From the NCBI GenBank assembly GCA_019634415.1, contig JAHQVJ010000021.1:1-64000 (forward strand): a stretch of 64,000 nucleotides of DNA, written 5' to 3'. This document shows positions 1-8,347 of the stretch, in pieces (position 1 is the stretch's first letter; the number at the start of each line of letters is the position of its first letter). This stretch comes from Myxococcales bacterium. GTDB taxonomy: Bacteria > Myxococcota_A > UBA796 > GCA-2862545. A program made the translations under genes and the position numbers. The notes under the pieces were generated by a model that was not told where the DNA came from, made no database searches, and was given only the letters and a program-made list of their open reading frames with translations.

Positions 1-164
1 ACAACTACCCCTACGAGCCACCGGGCTGCTACGACACAGCCCTCACCACGGCCGACACGGGTTGCTACAACTACCCCTACGAGCCACCGGGCTGCTACGA
101 CACAGCCCTCACCACGGCCGACACGGGCTGCTACAACTACCCCTACGAGCCGTACGAGTGCGAC
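1..164 (+). repeat. 66-bp in-frame tandem direct repeat (about 2.5 copies)
   Basis: The sequence starting ACAACTACCCCTACGAGCC recurs at positions 1, 67 and 133. The first two units are identical except for one T/C change in a Gly codon (GGT in one copy, GGC in the other). The third copy diverges after about 30 bp. The array probably begins left of the window. Confidence 0.95.
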
Positions 165-203
165 ACGGCCGGCGCCGACACCGGCATCGCCACCGGCCCG
201 TAG
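1..203 (+). CDS. C-terminal end of a Cys/Tyr-rich tandem-repeat protein (5' truncated by the window)
   Basis: The open frame enters from the left edge and stops at TAG 201-203, giving 66 visible residues. They consist of two complete copies and one partial copy of a 22-residue unit (66 bp) that contains NYPYEPPGCYDT and ends in TADTGC. The tail is DTAGADTGIATGP. The two DNA copies differ only at one synonymous Gly codon. Regular Cys spacing and Tyr/Pro/Asp richness suggest an exported, possibly disulfide-bonded surface protein, but neither the N-terminus nor a known domain is visible. The function is unknown. The frame is supported by repeat conservation and by the stop just ahead of the next gene's ribosome site. 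Confidence 0.7.
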   Translation, partial: NYPYEPPGCYDTALTTADTGCYNYPYEPPGCYDTALTTADTGCYNYPYEPYECDTAGADTGIATGP

Positions 204-247
204 TGGTGTAGGCTCCTCCAGGCCATGCAGGCCCGGAGGAGCACCTC

Positions 248-973
248 GTGATTTCCTGGATCGCCTTGTTGTCCGTGGCGCAGGCGGAGGCGCCCACCGT
301 CGCCGCCTGCACGGTACTCAGACCCTCCTTCACGGTGGGGGAGAAGGCCTACCCCGCGGGAACCATGTTCGCGGCGAAGGCCGGTGAGCACACGGTGCTG
401 CTCACGGCGCACCACCTGTTCGGACCCGCAGGGGGTCTGCCGAGCCTGCTCACGGGCCCCCAAGTGGGTGAGCAGGTGTCGCGGGTGAGCCTGACGGATG
501 CCTTCTCGGGCGGCCCCTGCGGCACGTCCGAGACCGTACGGACGGTGACCGACGCAGCTCCCATGGGGAGCAAGGGGACCGCCACCGATCTGGCCGTCTT
601 CACGCCGAAGGAGGCCACGGGTCTCGACCGGCTGCAGTCCACTCGTGCACGGCCCGAGCTCGCTCCTCTCCCCCTCGCAGCCGCCGATCCGAAGAAGGGC
701 GACTCCGTGTGGGTGGCCGCGCGGGTTCAGCAGTCCACCACCCGCATGTGGCCCGCCGAGGTCGTGGAGGTCTCCGGAACAGGCCTGTACTACCGCTTCG
801 CCGACAGCAGCCTGGATCTGGGCGCCACCAGCGGCGCGCCGGTCTTGAACGCCGAGGGGGCGGTGGTGGGGCTCCACCTGGGCGGCGGAGCGATGGCCGA
901 CGGCGCCTTGGTGGGAGCCGCGAACCCGGTGTCGTCGGTTCGCTCGCGGGTGCAAGCCGCCCTCGGCGACTGA
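248..973 (+). CDS. Secreted trypsin-like serine protease domain protein
   Basis: 241 residues from a GTG start at 248, with GGAGGA about 7 bases upstream. A short hydrophobic N-terminus (ISWIALLSVAQA) looks like a signal peptide. A chymotrypsin-fold triad can be proposed: His56 in LLTAHHLF, Asp114 in ATDLAVF and Ser195 in GATSGAPVLN, followed by the strand GAVVGLHLGG. The Ser motif (TSGAPV) departs from the usual GNSGGPV, so activity is likely but not certain. The protein is compact and has no PDZ domain, unlike DegP. It probably acts in the periplasm or outside the cell. It is the first of several plus-strand exported proteins, 98 bp ahead of the next gene. The substrate is unknown. Confidence 0.75.
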   Translation: MISWIALLSVAQAEAPTVAACTVLRPSFTVGEKAYPAGTMFAAKAGEHTVLLTAHHLFGPAGGLPSLLTGPQVGEQVSRVSLTDAFSGGPCGTSETVRTVTDAAPMGSKGTATDLAVFTPKEATGLDRLQSTRARPELAPLPLAAADPKKGDSVWVAARVQQSTTRMWPAEVVEVSGTGLYYRFADSSLDLGATSGAPVLNAEGAVVGLHLGGGAMADGALVGAANPVSSVRSRVQAALGD

Positions 974-1071
974 TCGCGACAATCCACTCGTGGATCGTCG
1001 CTGTGGCCGGCCACACAACGCGCTTCCAGCCCTGCACGCCTTCGGTTACATCGCGGGCCGGAGGCTCGTCC

Positions 1072-1569
1072 GTGAAGCTGAACATTCGCCAGACCTTCCC
1101 CTGCTCGCCGGCCCGCTTCTGGGAGATGTACTGGAGCGACTCCCTCGACGCGATGCTGAACGAGGGCTCCACCGTCCAGCGCGACGTGCTGGAGGAGCGC
1201 GAGGACGGAGACGTCTTGATCCGACGGCTCCGCTTCACCCCCGAGCAGGAGCTGCCCCGTGCAGCTGCGAGCCTGCTGGGATCGAGCAAGCTCGTGTACG
1301 AGCAGGAGAACCGCTTCGATCGGTCCAACGGCGTGCTGCACTGGGAGGTGATCCCCACGATCCTGCCCGGTAAGCTCGAGGCCAAGGGCACCGTCGAGGT
1401 CCACCCCGCTGGCGACGGTCAGTGCGAGCAGGTGGTGGCCGGCGACATCACGGTGAACGTGCGATTCATCGGTGGTCAGATCGAGAAGGCGGTGGTGGCC
1501 GAGGTGGAGAAGTCCTGGAACCGCACGGCGGAGGTCTGCAGGTCCTGGCTTCGCGAGCACGGCTCGTGA
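1072..1569 (+). CDS. DUF2505-like protein (START/SRPBCC-type fold)
   Basis: 165 residues from GTG 1072; GGAGG at 1060-1064 decides this start over the longer open frame. The sequence begins MKLNIRQTFPCSPARFWEMY, the pattern of DUF2505 proteins, whose predicted SRPBCC fold binds hydrophobic ligands. Alternating strands with charged residues and a C-terminal helix (AEVEKSWNRTAEVC) fit that fold. No signal peptide is seen, so it is probably cytoplasmic. Its stop overlaps the start of the aminopeptidase gene by four bases (GTGA), so the two are probably translated together. The ligand is unknown. Confidence 0.7.
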   Translation: MKLNIRQTFPCSPARFWEMYWSDSLDAMLNEGSTVQRDVLEEREDGDVLIRRLRFTPEQELPRAAASLLGSSKLVYEQENRFDRSNGVLHWEVIPTILPGKLEAKGTVEVHPAGDGQCEQVVAGDITVNVRFIGGQIEKAVVAEVEKSWNRTAEVCRSWLREHGS

Positions 1570-4073
1570 TCGCTGTGTGCACCGCGTGCCTGACCGGGCT
1601 CGCCCAGGCCGCAGACCAACCCGGCGAGGTGATGCCCCGCCGTCACTGTGACATGCAGCACCTCGACCTCGACGTGCGGGTGGATCCGCGCGCGGGCACC
1701 GTGGGTGGAACCGCCACCTGGACCGCTCGCAGGCTCTCCCCCACCACGGATCGGTTCGAGCTGCACCAGGTGGACCTGGCGATCTCCGAGGTGCGGGTCG
1801 ACGGCGTCGCCGTGGAAGGGTGGCTGGCCGCCAAGGACCGGCTCAGCGTGCCCGTGCCCCAGGAGGCGGAGCAAGTCGAGGTCGCCGTGGACTACGACGC
1901 GCGCCCCAAGACGGGCATGCAGTTCCGCGGCAGGTCGGGGGCCCCACCCGGCGAGGTGATCGAGGCCTGGACCCAGGGCGAGGGCGAGGACAACCGCCAC
2001 TGGTACCCCGGCTGGGACTACCCCAACGACAAGTTCAGCGTGCGGACCCACATCGAGGCGTCCCCGGATCTCGTGGCGTTGGGCAACGGCATCGTGGAGG
2101 CGACGGCGCGCACCGACGACGGGTGGGCGCGCACGTCGTTCTGGCTCGAGCGTCCCATCCCCAACTACCTGGTGGCCGTGGCCGTGGGCGACTACGCCGT
2201 GACCGACGCCGAGGGCCCGGTGCCGCTGCAGTACGCCGTGCCGCGCGGCACGCCGGCCAGCACGGTGGCGCGCACCTTCGATCGCACGGCGCCGCAGATC
2301 TCGTTCCTGGCCGAGCTGCTCGACGAGCCCTTCCCCTACCCCGTGTACCGCCAGGTCACGATCCAGCGGTTCCAGTACGGCGGCATGGAGAACGCAGCCC
2401 TCACCACCCTCAACGACAACCGGCTCCTGGGCAGCCCCGACGAGCCCCCCTTCCGCGCCGACGAGACCATCGCCCACGAGATCGCCCACCAGTGGTTCGG
2501 TGATCTGATCACCTGCTACGGCTGGCGCGAGCTGTGGCTCAACGAGGGCTTCGCCGAGTTCTACGCAGGGCGGTGGCAGGAGCACGACCAAGGACCGGAG
2601 CGCTACGCGCACCTCCTCATCGACGACTGGCATCCGAGCGCGCTGCGCAGCAGCCAAGCCCCCATGGCGGCCCGTGCCCACACCAAGGTGCAGGGGCGGG
2701 AGAACGCCGGGGTCTACGTGAAGGGCGCCTCCGTGCTGCATCAGCTGCGAGTGCACCTGGGCGACGAGGTGTTCGACCAGGCGATCCGCACCTACATCGA
2801 CGAGCACCGCGACCGCCTGGCCGAGACGGAGGACCTCAGGCGCGTGCTGGAGGACGTCTCGGGCGAGCACCTGGGGTGGCTGTTCGACCAGTGGGTGACA
2901 GGCGTGGGCAACGCCGCGCTCGAGGCGTCTCACACCTTCGCGGACGGTCAGCTCCGGGTCACGATCCAGCAACCTGGTGGCGCCTTCGTGGTGCCGGTGC
3001 AGGTGGAGGTGGGCACCGAGTCCGAGGTGTCCCTGCACCGGCTCTGGGCCCGCGAGGGCCGCACCGAGCTGTCGGTGCCGATGGACACACCGCCCCTGTG
3101 GGTGGCCGTGAACCCCGACGGCGGTGCGCTCGCCGCCTGGACGATCACCCAGACCGACACCCAGTGGGCCGCTCAAGCCACCCGGAGCCCCCGAGCCTTC
3201 GCGCGGCTGCAGGCCATCGAGCACCTGGGCAGCGTGCCCGCCAGCGACATCACCCACAGCACGCTGTCGACCCTCGTGGCGGATCGCGACGAGCCCCCCA
3301 CCATCCGGCAGCACGCAGCGCTGGCGCTGGGCCACACCCACCAGACCGACGCACTGCCCGCCCTGAGGGCGGCGCTGTCGGATCCGGAGTCCCGAGTGCG
3401 CAACGCCGCCGCCGAGGGGCTGGGCACCCTGGGCCAGGCGGACGGCTTGTCGGCCCTGCTCGGCACCCTGCGCTCGGATCGCGCTCCGGACGTCCGCGCC
3501 AAGGCGCTGTCGTCGGTGGGCAAGCTGGATCCCGATCGCGGGAGGCTGCTGGCTCGCCGCTACCTCTCCAGCCCCGACAGCAGCAGCCGCTCCTACGTGC
3601 ACCGCGTGGCGTCGAGGCTGCTCCGCGAGCACGGCGCTCCCAGCGACCTCGGCGTGCTCACCTCCAAGCTGGTGGAGTCGCGGGTGCGCAGCGCGCACCT
3701 CGACGCCGCAGCCGCAGCCGCAGCCGACATCGCCTCGGAGCTCGAGGTGGACGATCCCACCCGGGCTCGCGTGGCGAGGCGGCTGGACGCCCTGCTCGAC
3801 AGCGACGCCATCGACACCCAGCGCAGCGCTCTTCGCTGGCTGGGGCAGGCGGGAGATCTCACCTCCGCCAGGGCGCTGGATGCCTTCGCGCAGCGCAACC
3901 ACGTGGACTGGGGTGAGCTGTCCCGTCGCGCGCGAGCCGCCGCCCGGGCGATTCGAGCGGCCGAGGCGGCCGACTCCGAGCAAGCTCCCCCCGACGAGAA
4001 GGATCTCGAGCAGCTCCGAGCCGAGCTCGAGGAGCTGAACGAACGTGTGGAAGACCTGGAGATCTTCCGCTGA
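1566..4073 (+). CDS. Secreted M1-family zinc aminopeptidase with C-terminal HEAT repeats
   Basis: 835 residues from GTG 1566, which overlaps the upstream stop. A short signal peptide ends near LAQA-ADQP. The M1 signature is intact: exopeptidase motif GGMENA at 272-277, HEIAH at 304-308 and the third zinc ligand Glu327 in NEGFAEF, exactly 18 residues after the second His. A beta-sandwich N-domain precedes it. After the catalytic domain, residues of about 540-790 form alpha-helical HEAT-like repeats (for example ALPALRAALSDPESRVRNAA), and the last 30 residues are a Glu/Leu-rich coiled coil. The family removes N-terminal residues from peptides; this one probably acts in the periplasm. The HEAT tail replaces the usual ERAP1-like C-domain and may bind substrates or partners (inference). 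Confidence 0.9.
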   Translation: MIAVCTACLTGLAQAADQPGEVMPRRHCDMQHLDLDVRVDPRAGTVGGTATWTARRLSPTTDRFELHQVDLAISEVRVDGVAVEGWLAAKDRLSVPVPQEAEQVEVAVDYDARPKTGMQFRGRSGAPPGEVIEAWTQGEGEDNRHWYPGWDYPNDKFSVRTHIEASPDLVALGNGIVEATARTDDGWARTSFWLERPIPNYLVAVAVGDYAVTDAEGPVPLQYAVPRGTPASTVARTFDRTAPQISFLAELLDEPFPYPVYRQVTIQRFQYGGMENAALTTLNDNRLLGSPDEPPFRADETIAHEIAHQWFGDLITCYGWRELWLNEGFAEFYAGRWQEHDQGPERYAHLLIDDWHPSALRSSQAPMAARAHTKVQGRENAGVYVKGASVLHQLRVHLGDEVFDQAIRTYIDEHRDRLAETEDLRRVLEDVSGEHLGWLFDQWVTGVGNAALEASHTFADGQLRVTIQQPGGAFVVPVQVEVGTESEVSLHRLWAREGRTELSVPMDTPPLWVAVNPDGGALAAWTITQTDTQWAAQATRSPRAFARLQAIEHLGSVPASDITHSTLSTLVADRDEPPTIRQHAALALGHTHQTDALPALRAALSDPESRVRNAAAEGLGTLGQADGLSALLGTLRSDRAPDVRAKALSSVGKLDPDRGRLLARRYLSSPDSSSRSYVHRVASRLLREHGAPSDLGVLTSKLVESRVRSAHLDAAAAAAADIASELEVDDPTRARVARRLDALLDSDAIDTQRSALRWLGQAGDLTSARALDAFAQRNHVDWGELSRRARAAARAIRAAEAADSEQAPPDEKDLEQLRAELEELNERVEDLEIFR

Positions 4074-4127
4074 TCGTGGTCAGGTCTGCCCCGGTCCCCC
4101 GAACGTGGAGGCCGAGGAGGACATGCC

Positions 4128-4601
4128 ATGCATCGATGGATGATCGCCCTGTGGGCGGCGGCGGCAGTGGGCTGCGAGGGAGACGGCGTCGGCCCCGAGG
4201 GCGGCGGCGTCGCCGACTGCAGCGTGTTCGGACAGGAGCTGCTCGAGGCCTTCGGCCTGGAGCGCCAGCTCGTGCTCAACCTCGCCCTGGCGCAGGGTGA
4301 CAACTACGACACCATGGCGAAGACCACCGGCCTGCCCGATCCCGCCACGTTCCGCGGGATGGCCGACGGCTTCGAAGGCTTCGACACGTCCAGCATCGAG
4401 CCCAACCCATTCTTCGACGAGCCTGCCCAGATCATCGTGGATCTCCGCACCACCGCTGATCTACTGGAGACCGCGCTCGACGCCGGATCCGATTCGTCGG
4501 ATCCGGCGTGGGCCGATCTCGCCGCGTTCTACACCAACGGCTTCTTCGTGGGACACGGCTCGTCGATCAACTACTACCTGGGCGAAGCGGGCTGCGGCTG
4601 A
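4128..4601 (+). CDS. Small putative lipoprotein, function unknown
   Basis: 157 residues from ATG 4128, with AGGAGG about 9 bases upstream. The N-terminus MHRWMIALWAAAAVGC is a lipoprotein signal with Cys16 as the probable lipidation site. The mature part is acidic and mostly helical, with Cys residues near both ends (DCSVF and EAGCG) that could pair. No domain is recognised. It follows the aminopeptidase by 54 bp on the same strand and ends 9 bp from the end of the convergent DUF2330 gene, so it is probably the last gene of the 248-4601 transcript. Confidence 0.7.
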   Translation: MHRWMIALWAAAAVGCEGDGVGPEGGGVADCSVFGQELLEAFGLERQLVLNLALAQGDNYDTMAKTTGLPDPATFRGMADGFEGFDTSSIEPNPFFDEPAQIIVDLRTTADLLETALDAGSDSSDPAWADLAAFYTNGFFVGHGSSINYYLGEAGCG

Positions 4602-4610
4602 TCGTCGAGC

Positions 4611-6248
4611 TCAACGCCGCCGACGACGTGCCGCCAGCAGCGCCACCAGACCCACGCCGAGAATGGCTCCAGCGCCTCCGCCCGTGGAGGTGCAGCCGCA
4701 CCCCAGCAGCTGACGCACCGCCGCGTTGTGGGCGTCCGTCAGCGCTGCGAAGTCCGCCGTGTGATCGGTGAGGATCTCGCCGGCGCCAGTGCCGTCGAGC
4801 TGCTCGATGATCTGCGCCTTGGTGTCGCCGAGGTCCTGGATGTACTCGATCTCGGTGATCTCGTTAGCGGCGAACCAGGAGGTCGACGGCAGCAAGATCT
4901 CCCGGCCGTCCGAGAGCACCAGCCGGCGCCGGGCGTCCCCCCGCCTGCGGTTGGCGCCACACTCGAACACCTCGTCCGCCGAGCGCACCTGGGGAACCTC
5001 GTGCTCGGCCGTGGACAGATCGGCGTTGAGCACGAAGATCGGGTCCTTGGTCATCTCCACGGCCGACAGCGACGACGTCATTCGCGTCATCAGCGGCCGC
5101 TCGAACAGATCTTCGGCCTCCATGAGGCCGAGCAGCACTCGCTCCTCGAGCTCGTCCGTCGCCTCGTCGGCGTCGAACAGCTCGGGATCCATCAAGGTGA
5201 ACTCCTCCGGACCCCAGAAGACCTGCGCCGGATCGGCCCCCGCGGGCGCCCCCACGATGTCGGCCACGGCGTTGATCAGCTGGGTGTTGAAGGGCAGGCC
5301 TTGCCGCTGCACCGCCCGCACCCAGTCCGTCGGCGTGGAGGCGGCGCGCAGCTGCCGCACGTCGAAGTCGTACAGCTGCAGGAAGGGCTCGGGAGACCCG
5401 AAGTAGTCGGTGGCGAAGGCGTGTCCGCCTGCCTCGTCAGCGGCCTGGGTGATCACCGAGCTGTAGTTCTGCCCGCCGGTCCACCAGTCGATGGCCGCCT
5501 CGTTGATCTGCACGTGCAGGTACGACTGTGGCACCGCCCGGCGATCGGAGAACACGTAGACCTCGAGCGGCATGTCGTCGGCTGCCGCCACCGAGGTGAG
5601 CTGGATCGGGATCATCGCCCGATCCGAGGGGTACCGCATGCCGAGGGGCGAGATGTCTCCGGTGTCCTGGTCCTTCGACAGCTTCAGGGCCACGAAGTGC
5701 GCCTCGAAGCCGATGTAGGGCGACAGCACGGGACCCAGCGCGTCGGGCAGATCGTAGCCGCTCTCCTGCAGGAAGGTCAGCAGCGCCTCGTCGCTGTCGG
5801 CCTTGAGGACCACCGTGTCGAAGGCCCCCACCTGCCCCTGACTCACCACGTCGACGCCGCTGTAGCCACCGGGAGACGAGGGAGCCGAGTCCGCCATGGC
5901 GATCCCCATCTCCGCGGCCCCGAAGCCCACGTTGACCTCGCGGCAGCGACCCTCCTCCACGACGTTCCGCTGGAAGATGGGGCCCGTCTGCACCGCCAAG
6001 GCGTCGAACATCGCCTGCGACGAGATGAACAGCTCCGGGTTCGCCGGCACGGGCACGATCCAGGCGAACTCGTCGGCCGGGCCCTCGTAGAAGATCTGCA
6101 CGTGCACGTCGGTCACGCCGGTCTGTCGGTCGATGTCGAACACGATGCGCTCGGCGTTCTGAACGACGGGCTGCACGCTGTTGCAGAACAGTCCGCCGCA
6201 GGCGAGCGCCTCGGGCGCAAGCCACGCGCCCACCAAGGCCGTCACCAT
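4611..6248 (-). CDS. DUF2330 protein with MYXO-CTERM-type sorting tail
   Basis: 545 residues; AGGAGG lies just upstream of ATG 6248. The signal peptide (MVTALVGAWLAPEALA) is followed by CGGLFCNSVQPVVQNAERI and then EGPADEFAWIVPVP, hallmarks of DUF2330, a large secreted family common in myxobacteria. The C-terminus carries GCGCTSTGGGAGA, a hydrophobic helix and RRRRR, the MYXO-CTERM layout: Cys-rich motif, membrane span, Arg cluster. Proteins with this tag are thought to be processed and anchored at the cell surface. The biochemical role of DUF2330 is unknown. Divergent from the lipoprotein gene at 6373, with 124 bp between them. Confidence 0.85.
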   Translation of the reverse strand: MVTALVGAWLAPEALACGGLFCNSVQPVVQNAERIVFDIDRQTGVTDVHVQIFYEGPADEFAWIVPVPANPELFISSQAMFDALAVQTGPIFQRNVVEEGRCREVNVGFGAAEMGIAMADSAPSSPGGYSGVDVVSQGQVGAFDTVVLKADSDEALLTFLQESGYDLPDALGPVLSPYIGFEAHFVALKLSKDQDTGDISPLGMRYPSDRAMIPIQLTSVAAADDMPLEVYVFSDRRAVPQSYLHVQINEAAIDWWTGGQNYSSVITQAADEAGGHAFATDYFGSPEPFLQLYDFDVRQLRAASTPTDWVRAVQRQGLPFNTQLINAVADIVGAPAGADPAQVFWGPEEFTLMDPELFDADEATDELEERVLLGLMEAEDLFERPLMTRMTSSLSAVEMTKDPIFVLNADLSTAEHEVPQVRSADEVFECGANRRRGDARRRLVLSDGREILLPSTSWFAANEITEIEYIQDLGDTKAQIIEQLDGTGAGEILTDHTADFAALTDAHNAAVRQLLGCGCTSTGGGAGAILGVGLVALLAARRRRR

Positions 6249-6372
6249 GGGTCCTCCTGTCTGTGCCCCATTTCACCTCACTATGCCTCACCGCGGTCCG
6301 ACCTGTCATCCGAGGGCCGGTTTCCTTTTGCGGAGGATCGGAGTGTCGGGTCGTACGAACGGAGGACGGAAC
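6249..6372. promoter_or_regulatory. Shared divergent intergenic region
   Basis: 124 bp separate the start codons of DUF2330 (minus) and the lipoprotein at 6373 (plus), so promoters for both probably lie here. Both genes have clear purine-rich ribosome sites at the edges. I could not assign -35/-10 boxes with confidence, because myxobacterial promoters are poorly conserved. Confidence 0.4.
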
Positions 6373-7368
6373 ATGACGCAGCTTCACAAGGGCAAGGTGG
6401 TGGTGATCGCCATGGCGCTGATCGGGCTGGGCACGGCCTGTGAGTCGCGCCTCACGGGCAACGAGGGGAACTTCCAGTTCTCCTACGACGCCGACGACCG
6501 ACTGGCGGACTTCAACAAGCCCATCGCCGTGGGGGCCTTCTTGGACATCGAGGTGGCCGACGTGGGTCGCCGCCAGCCCGTGACGCTGGACGACGCCAGC
6601 TTCGACGACGGGAGCGTCTTGAGCGTGCTCGCCTTCGCGGACGACAGGATCACGGTGGAGGGCATGGGGGAAGGCCAGGCCTTGCTCTCGGTCTCTGGAA
6701 GCACCGTCGACGGCCAGGCGCTGACGGACTCGGTGAACCTGCTGGCGCGGGTGCCCGAGGTGATGGAGCTGCGGCACACCTGCACCGACGCCGACGCCGC
6801 CAACTACGAGTTGAGCACCCGCGTGTGGGTGCCCTTCGACATGACCATGAGCAACGGCCAGCCGGTGATCGGCTACGGCTACACGCCGGTCACCCCCTCG
6901 ACCTCCACGCTGGTGGTGAGCACGACCGACAGCACCCAGCAGTTCATGGCCGTCGACACCTCCGCCACGGCGGGTCCGGTCTCGCTGGACTCCGACATCG
7001 ACGACGCCAGCCTGGCGATGACGCTGGTGGCGCCCAGCGAGTTCGACGGAGTGGTGGAGCCCGTGGCCTGGGTGCTGGAGGACATCGACGTGGGCGACAC
7101 CAACGCCTTCTACGCGTTGCCCTCGGTGGCCGGCGTACCCGTCTGCCAGGCCTCTTCGCCGAAGACCGTGACCTCCGACACACCCGAGATCTGCACCGTG
7201 CGAGACCGCGACGTGCCCACCACCGCCGCAGGGAACGACCAGTGGGAGTCGGGCTGGTTCGACGTGACGGGCGTGGCCGAGGGCACCTGTCAGTTCACGG
7301 TGACCTACCCGCAAGGCAACGGCGGAGCCGGCGCCTCGGCGCAGTTCGAGTACCCCATCGAGCCCTAG
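6373..7368 (+). CDS. Putative lipoprotein, function unknown
   Basis: 331 residues from ATG 6373, with GGAGGA at 6361-6366; the open frame extends further upstream but this ribosome site decides the start. The signal (KVVVIAMALIGLGTAC) ends in a lipobox with Cys at about residue 23. The mature part is rich in Asp, Thr and Val, with about ten short beta segments, consistent with tandem Ig-like or all-beta domains; the stretch at about residues 80-120 resembles a bacterial Ig-like fold. Later Cys residues (LRHTC, VPVCQ, EICTV, GTCQF) may form disulfides. No family is recognised. Confidence 0.7.
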   Translation: MTQLHKGKVVVIAMALIGLGTACESRLTGNEGNFQFSYDADDRLADFNKPIAVGAFLDIEVADVGRRQPVTLDDASFDDGSVLSVLAFADDRITVEGMGEGQALLSVSGSTVDGQALTDSVNLLARVPEVMELRHTCTDADAANYELSTRVWVPFDMTMSNGQPVIGYGYTPVTPSTSTLVVSTTDSTQQFMAVDTSATAGPVSLDSDIDDASLAMTLVAPSEFDGVVEPVAWVLEDIDVGDTNAFYALPSVAGVPVCQASSPKTVTSDTPEICTVRDRDVPTTAAGNDQWESGWFDVTGVAEGTCQFTVTYPQGNGGAGASAQFEYPIEP

Positions 7369-7382
7369 GTCTCTAGGTTATG

Positions 7383-7398
7383 CCTCCGCGCGCGGAGG
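7383..7398 (+). promoter_or_regulatory. Perfect 16-nt palindrome embedding the Shine-Dalgarno of the Nudix-DUSP gene
   Basis: CCTCCGCGCGCGGAGG is self-complementary. Its right arm contains GGAGG, which lies 4 bases ahead of ATG 7403. Folding in the mRNA would hide the ribosome site, suggesting translational control or a protein operator. Chance is possible in this G+C-rich sequence. Confidence 0.4.
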
Positions 7399-7402
7399 AT
7401 GC

Positions 7403-8329
7403 ATGGTGGAGCAGGCTGGGGTGATCGCGTGGCGTCGCGGCGTCTTCGGCTGCGAGGTGCTGCTCGTGACCTCCCGCACCTCCGGCCGCTGGGTCGTGCC
7501 CAAGGGCATGGTGGAGGCTCACCTGGGGTCCGTCGACTCCGCAGCCGAGGAGGCCTGGGAGGAGGGCGGCGTGCGCGGCGAGGTTCACCCCGTGGCCGTC
7601 GGACACTACCACTACGAGAAGTGGGGGCAGCAGCTGCGGGTCACGCTGTACCCCATGCGGGTCACCGAGGTGCTCGACGACTGGCCCGAGGCCGACGAGC
7701 GGGAGCGGATCTGGGTGCCGCTGCGCGATGCCGCGGGCCGCGTGCGCGAGCCCGAGCTGGTCCAGGTGCTCGCTCAGCTCGCCGAGGATCCCGACTTCGG
7801 CGCGCCCACCCTGCCGGCACTCCGGATCTCCTGGCTCCCCAGCCAGATCCTGACTGGCCCAGCACGGTTGGGCGTCTGCAGCATCCCCGGGGAGCAGGCC
7901 GACGCACGGGACCGCGATCTGCGTGATCTGCGTGCCGCTGGCGTCACCCACCTCGTGTGCTTCGTGGAGGGCCACGAGCTGGCGTCGCTACAGCCCTCGG
8001 AGACACCCGAGCAGCGCGCGGACGCCGTGCGCGACGCGGGGATGGCCTTCCTCCACGTGCCCGTGGAGGACTTTCGGGCTCCGACCCTCGCCCAGGTGGA
8101 GGAGACGATGCGCTGGCTGTCCACAGCACTGCAGCAGGGCGGCTCGGTGGTGCTGCACTGCTGGGCTGGGCTGGGCCGCGCGGGCACGATGCTGGCCTGT
8201 GCGCTGGTGAGCCGCGGGATGAACGCCCACGACGCCATCGTCACCACGCGCTGGGTCCGGCCAGGCGCCATCCAGTCCCAAGGGCAGGAGACGCGGGTGG
8301 CGGAGTACGCCCGGAGCCGGAAGACCTAA
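7403..8329 (+). CDS. Fusion of a Nudix hydrolase and a DUSP23-like dual-specificity phosphatase
   Basis: 308 residues. Residues 5-125 form a Nudix domain whose box runs from Gly35 to Val57 (GMVEAHLGSVDSAAEEAWEE, then GGV). The metal-binding EE pair at 53-54 is present, but two other box positions are changed: Leu41 for Glu and Glu49 for Arg. PKGMVE resembles the diphosphoinositol-polyphosphate branch. Residues 155-308 are a Cys-based phosphatase with HCWAGLGRAGTM (Cys253, Arg259), general-acid candidate Asp in HVPVEDF, and RPGAIQSQGQE, a close match to DUSP23/CDKN3-type phosphatases. The two activities in one cytoplasmic chain suggest sequential action on a phosphorylated metabolite. The substrate is not known. 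Confidence 0.85.
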   Translation: MVEQAGVIAWRRGVFGCEVLLVTSRTSGRWVVPKGMVEAHLGSVDSAAEEAWEEGGVRGEVHPVAVGHYHYEKWGQQLRVTLYPMRVTEVLDDWPEADERERIWVPLRDAAGRVREPELVQVLAQLAEDPDFGAPTLPALRISWLPSQILTGPARLGVCSIPGEQADARDRDLRDLRAAGVTHLVCFVEGHELASLQPSETPEQRADAVRDAGMAFLHVPVEDFRAPTLAQVEETMRWLSTALQQGGSVVLHCWAGLGRAGTMLACALVSRGMNAHDAIVTTRWVRPGAIQSQGQETRVAEYARSRKT

Positions 8330-8347
8330 ACCACCTGGGCTGGCTCC

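Noticed and set aside
1..164. Direct repeats as a possible CRISPR array.
   Set aside because: The units are contiguous, have no spacers and keep one reading frame; they encode a repeat protein.
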